A stretch of 7,230 nucleotides of DNA, taken from assembly GCA_003662985.1 (NCBI GenBank), contig QMZD01000082.1:1-7230 (forward strand). Direction: 5' to 3'. The position numbers and the translations under genes are program-made. Origin of the DNA: Archaeoglobales archaeon (GTDB lineage Archaea > Halobacteriota > Archaeoglobi > Archaeoglobales > Archaeoglobaceae). Below, in pieces: positions 4,328-7,230 of the stretch (within the stretch, counting starts at the first letter, position 1; every line of letters starts with the position of its first letter). The notes under the pieces are model-generated. The model worked only from the letters and a program-made list of their open reading frames with translations, did no database searches and had not been told where the DNA came from.

Positions 4328-5848
4328 ATGAACTTTGAGATCACAGCCAAGGATGTTATGGGGAGAATCGGAAAGCTGAAGACCCCTCATGGAGTCGTAG
4401 AAACTCCAGCTCTGATGCCGGTAATAAATCCTAACCTCAAATTCATCCCCGTCAAAGAAATGAAAAGAATGGGAGCACAGATAGCGATCACGAATTCCTA
4501 TATCATCTACAGGAATGAAAATTTGAAGGAAAGGGCGATTGAGAAGGGAGTTCATGGGCTGATAGAAAGCGACCTGCCTGTTATGACCGATAGTGGCAGC
4601 TACCAGCTAATGGTTTACGGGGATGTTGAGATCGATAACACCAGCATCGTGGAGTTTCAGAATCAAATTCGCTCGGACATAGTAGTTCCCCTCGATATCC
4701 CCACTCCACCCGATACATCTAAAAGTGAGGCGGAGAAAGACCTCAAAGAAACTCTGGAAAGGGAAAGAGAAGCTACAGAACTTCATGCAAAGATAGGTGG
4801 TGAGAGATTAATAGCCGCACCAATTCAGGGAGCAATCTATCCAGATTTAAGAAGATTCAGTGCAAAAAAAGCTGCAGAACTCAAGGCAGACTTCTACCCG
4901 ATTGGAGGTGTTGTTCCTCTCCTTGACAGCTACAGATTCCCCGAGGTTGTTAGGATTATATTGGAAGTGAAGTCTGAACTTCCACCTTCTGCTCCAGTCC
5001 ATCTCTTTGGTGCTGGACATCCGATGGTCTTTGCGATGGCTGTTGCTCTGGGCTGTGACTTCTTTGATTCGGCTGCATACGCTTTATATGCAAAGGATGA
5101 CAGGTATCTGACGGTTCATGGCACGAAGAAGCTCGATGAACTGCAGTATTTTCCATGCAGCTGCCCAGTGTGCAATGAATTCACGCCGGAAAAACTGAGG
5201 AAAGTCCCTAAGGATGAAAGACAGCTTTTACTTGGCAAGCACAACCTTCACGTTTCGTTTGAGGAGATCAATGTTATCAAACAGGCGATAAAGGAGAAAA
5301 CCCTCTTCGATTTGGTTGAAAGCAGGATAAGGGGCCATCCGTATTTGGTTTCTGCCTGGAGGGTGATAAAAGAGTATAGAGATCTCATAGAGCTCTACGA
5401 TCCTTCGGCGAAGCAGGGTTTCTTTTATACTGGGATCGAGAGCATTTATAGGCCGGCTGTTCAAAGACATCATAGAAAAATTCTGAACCTTTTCCTTGAC
5501 GAAAAAAGGTATGTGATTTCAGCGAAACCTGTTTTGGAGAGCAATCAGACAGTCCATGCAGATTTCTACCTCCTTCCAGTATTTGGTGTTGTTGTAGGGG
5601 AATTTTATCCGGGAGGACACGCTGAACTGCCAGAAGAAGAATATATTGAAGAGGAAGCATTGGAAGAAGGATTTAACTGCCTTCTTAATTTCCTCAGAGA
5701 AAATGCTGATAAAAGCTTTGAATTAAGGTTGACCAAGAGATGGGTCGATTTCATCAAGTCTAAGGGATTAAAACCAAAACTCCCCGAAAATGCTGAAATA
5801 GTCGAGATCGTCGAAATCGAAGGATCGAGCAGAATAATTGAAAGATAA
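4328..5848 (+). CDS. tgtA: Archaeal tRNA-guanine(15) transglycosylase
   Basis: TgtA replaces guanine-15 in the D-loop of many archaeal tRNAs with preQ0, the first tRNA-level step of archaeosine synthesis. In the 506-aa product the TIM-barrel active site is intact: the general acid Asp in TDSGSYQ (D88), IPTPPD, HLFGAGHP (225-232), and the nucleophile Asp in DFFDSAAYALYAKDDRYLT (D247). Zinc ligands follow in CSCPVC (C277, C279, C282) with H305. Archaeal-type C-terminal sequence follows to residue 506, but no PUA domain is visible, whereas Pyrococcus TgtA (about 580 aa) ends in one. I chose the ATG at 4328 because family N-termini begin near NFEI and a TATA box is well placed for a leaderless message. 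An in-frame ATG at 4304 would add MLSFQLFS but overlaps that TATA box. arcS follows 10 nt after the stop. Confidence 0.95.
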   Translation: MNFEITAKDVMGRIGKLKTPHGVVETPALMPVINPNLKFIPVKEMKRMGAQIAITNSYIIYRNENLKERAIEKGVHGLIESDLPVMTDSGSYQLMVYGDVEIDNTSIVEFQNQIRSDIVVPLDIPTPPDTSKSEAEKDLKETLEREREATELHAKIGGERLIAAPIQGAIYPDLRRFSAKKAAELKADFYPIGGVVPLLDSYRFPEVVRIILEVKSELPPSAPVHLFGAGHPMVFAMAVALGCDFFDSAAYALYAKDDRYLTVHGTKKLDELQYFPCSCPVCNEFTPEKLRKVPKDERQLLLGKHNLHVSFEEINVIKQAIKEKTLFDLVESRIRGHPYLVSAWRVIKEYRDLIELYDPSAKQGFFYTGIESIYRPAVQRHHRKILNLFLDEKRYVISAKPVLESNQTVHADFYLLPVFGVVVGEFYPGGHAELPEEEYIEEEALEEGFNCLLNFLRENADKSFELRLTKRWVDFIKSKGLKPKLPENAEIVEIVEIEGSSRIIER

Positions 5849-5858
5849 AGGTGAAGAA

Positions 5859-7230
5859 ATGGTTGAAGTTGAAGTTTACCTAACAAAAAGAGATGGATGG
5901 GCGAGGATTTGCGAGATCAGAGTTGAAAATCGCAGTATAACCACCCCAGCCGTATTAAGCTTGGATCGCGAGAGCTTGCTTGATAAAATAGATTTTGATC
6001 TCGTACCATACAGCCTCAAAGCCTTGGATGAGGAAAAATTCGAGAATCTTTACCATGAGGACAGAAATTTTATTGTTGGTACTGGCCTTAGCGTGCTTTC
6101 TCCCTCCGAACTGGTCAGATATCTGATAGAGCTTAGAAAAAAGAGCATCACTAAACCTCTCATCGTAACGGGAATTGCCACCCCTCAGAATCTTCCTCTT
6201 CTCTGCTATTTTGGAGTCGATGTTGTGGATGATTCAAGAGTTGTGATGGCAGCTCATGAGGGATACTATTTGCTCGAAAATGGTTTCTTTCCTGTAGAAA
6301 AGTTGAAAGAGCTACCATGTTCCTGTAAGGCATGTGAAAAGGTTGGATCCAATTTTGCAGAGCTCAGCAGAAAAGAGAGAATCGATTTTCTAAAGGAACA
6401 TAATACCTTGAAGCTTCAGGAGCAAGCTAGGCTTTTAAGGGAGATCATCCGCTCTGAGACTTTAAGGAATTTCATCGAAGCGAGGGCAAAAACCAGTCCC
6501 GATTTAACCGTGATGTTGAGAAGAGCGGATGAAACTGACTTTTTTGAGGAGATGTATCCAAGATTCAAGAGGAGCATCGTCTATATGAATACAATGGAGT
6601 CTTTTAAAAGGCCAGAAGTGAGCTATTTCCTTAAAAGGATAGCCGAAGTTTACAGACCCCAGACTAAAACCGCTCTTCTTCTGCCATGTACTGCAAGAAA
6701 GCCCTATTCGCTTTCAAAAACCCATATGAAATTCTTTAACAGCGTTGGAAAACTTGTGAGCTTTGTAGATGAAATAATTATCTCGTCTCCCTTGGTCTGT
6801 CCAAGAGAATTCGAGCTAACATACCCAGCTCAGAACTACGATACTCCTGTGACAGGAGTTTGGAGTGATGAAGAAATCGATTTTGTAGCTGAAAACCTCT
6901 CAAATCTCTTAGCCGGTTTTGAAAAGATCATAGCTCATGTTGAGGGAGGATACAAGAGGGTCGTTGAAAAAGTTAGGGAGGTGATAGAAAGCGATATCGT
7001 TTACACATCAGAGGATGGAGTAACCTCCAAAAAATCCCTTAAAAATCTTAGAAGAGAGCTTGAGGCTGAGGTTATAGAGAAGATGACAGAAGATAAAAAA
7101 GACAGATTCATGGCAATATTCAGCTCAATGTTCAGATATCAGTTCGGGCTTGAACTGGAGGAGTTTGTCGAGGGTGGAAAAGTTAAAATTAAGGGCAGAT
7201 ATCCAAATCTCGAACTTTACCTCAAGGAAA
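5859..7230 (+). CDS. arcS: Archaeosine synthase ArcS (TgtA2), cut by the window end
   Basis: ArcS converts preQ0-15 in tRNA toward archaeosine. It was first described as an amidotransferase; later work shows it attaches lysine to preQ0, after which the radical SAM partner RaSEA forms archaeosine. The first 457 codons are present, and the C-terminus, normally carrying a PUA domain, lies beyond the window. The hallmark motif PC-X3-KPY-X2-S-X2-H is complete (P276, C277, K281, P282, Y283, S286, H289), followed by PAQNYDTPVTGVWSDEE. The N-terminal part is a shortened, degenerate transglycosylase domain. It keeps CSCKAC (C154, C156, C159) and H181 as a zinc site, and has VDVVDDS (121-126) where TgtA has its nucleophile region, but no DSGSYQ motif. 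AGGTGA, just after the tgtA stop, precedes the ATG by 5 nt, so the two genes form an operon. Confidence 0.94.
   Translation, partial: MVEVEVYLTKRDGWARICEIRVENRSITTPAVLSLDRESLLDKIDFDLVPYSLKALDEEKFENLYHEDRNFIVGTGLSVLSPSELVRYLIELRKKSITKPLIVTGIATPQNLPLLCYFGVDVVDDSRVVMAAHEGYYLLENGFFPVEKLKELPCSCKACEKVGSNFAELSRKERIDFLKEHNTLKLQEQARLLREIIRSETLRNFIEARAKTSPDLTVMLRRADETDFFEEMYPRFKRSIVYMNTMESFKRPEVSYFLKRIAEVYRPQTKTALLLPCTARKPYSLSKTHMKFFNSVGKLVSFVDEIIISSPLVCPREFELTYPAQNYDTPVTGVWSDEEIDFVAENLSNLLAGFEKIIAHVEGGYKRVVEKVREVIESDIVYTSEDGVTSKKSLKNLRRELEAEVIEKMTEDKKDRFMAIFSSMFRYQFGLELEEFVEGGKVKIKGRYPNLELYLKE

Noticed and set aside
5605..5886. Minus-strand open frame across the tgtA-arcS junction
   Set aside because: It is antisense to the TgtA C-terminus and the arcS start. 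The Ser/Leu-rich translation has no recognisable match, and the tgtA-arcS reading explains the sequence fully.

Overview
The window reads as chromosomal DNA of a thermophilic euryarchaeon, most likely a member of the Archaeoglobales (Archaeoglobus, Ferroglobus or Geoglobus type). The assignment rests on the archaeal ribosomal proteins (S19e, L31e, L39e, L18a/LX), aIF6, prefoldin alpha, archaeal FtsY and the archaeosine tRNA pathway, on Lys/Glu-rich proteins, and on GGTG-type Shine-Dalgarno sequences and archaeal TATA boxes. The genus is an inference from remembered sequence similarity; no search was run.

Minus strand, 4165 down to 125: nine closely spaced genes in transcription order. They are a YhbY/CRM RNA-binding protein, rps19e, a PDCD5-family protein, rpl39e (only 50 codons), rpl31e, eif6, rpl18a (LX), pfdA and ftsY. 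Most gaps are 1 to 42 nt and most genes have a GGTG or GGAGG ribosome binding site. The one wider gap (113 nt, 1809-1921) carries a TATA-like box at a good distance from rpl18a, so rpl18a-pfdA-ftsY may also be transcribed on its own. The set joins large- and small-subunit assembly (S19e, L31e, L39e, L18a, the 60S-like anti-association factor aIF6, a CRM protein) to nascent-chain handling (prefoldin, SRP receptor).

Plus strand, 4328 to the right edge: tgtA (archaeal tRNA-guanine transglycosylase) and, after a 10-nt gap, the first 457 codons of arcS (archaeosine synthase, cut by the window end). TgtA swaps guanine-15 of tRNA for preQ0 and ArcS acts on the preQ0 nucleotide, so the pair encodes consecutive steps of archaeosine formation. 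The two operons diverge from a 162-bp region holding promoter-like elements in both directions.

Left edge, 1-124: non-coding as far as can be seen, AT-rich, downstream of ftsY. It holds a perfect 17-bp palindrome, repeated TTGATTAA words and a compound stem-loop. There is no gene-free stretch over 300 bases, and no tRNA, rRNA, insertion sequence or CRISPR array was found. The gene content is ordinary core archaeal information processing. I see no convincing new system; the points worth a second look are regulatory and small-scale.
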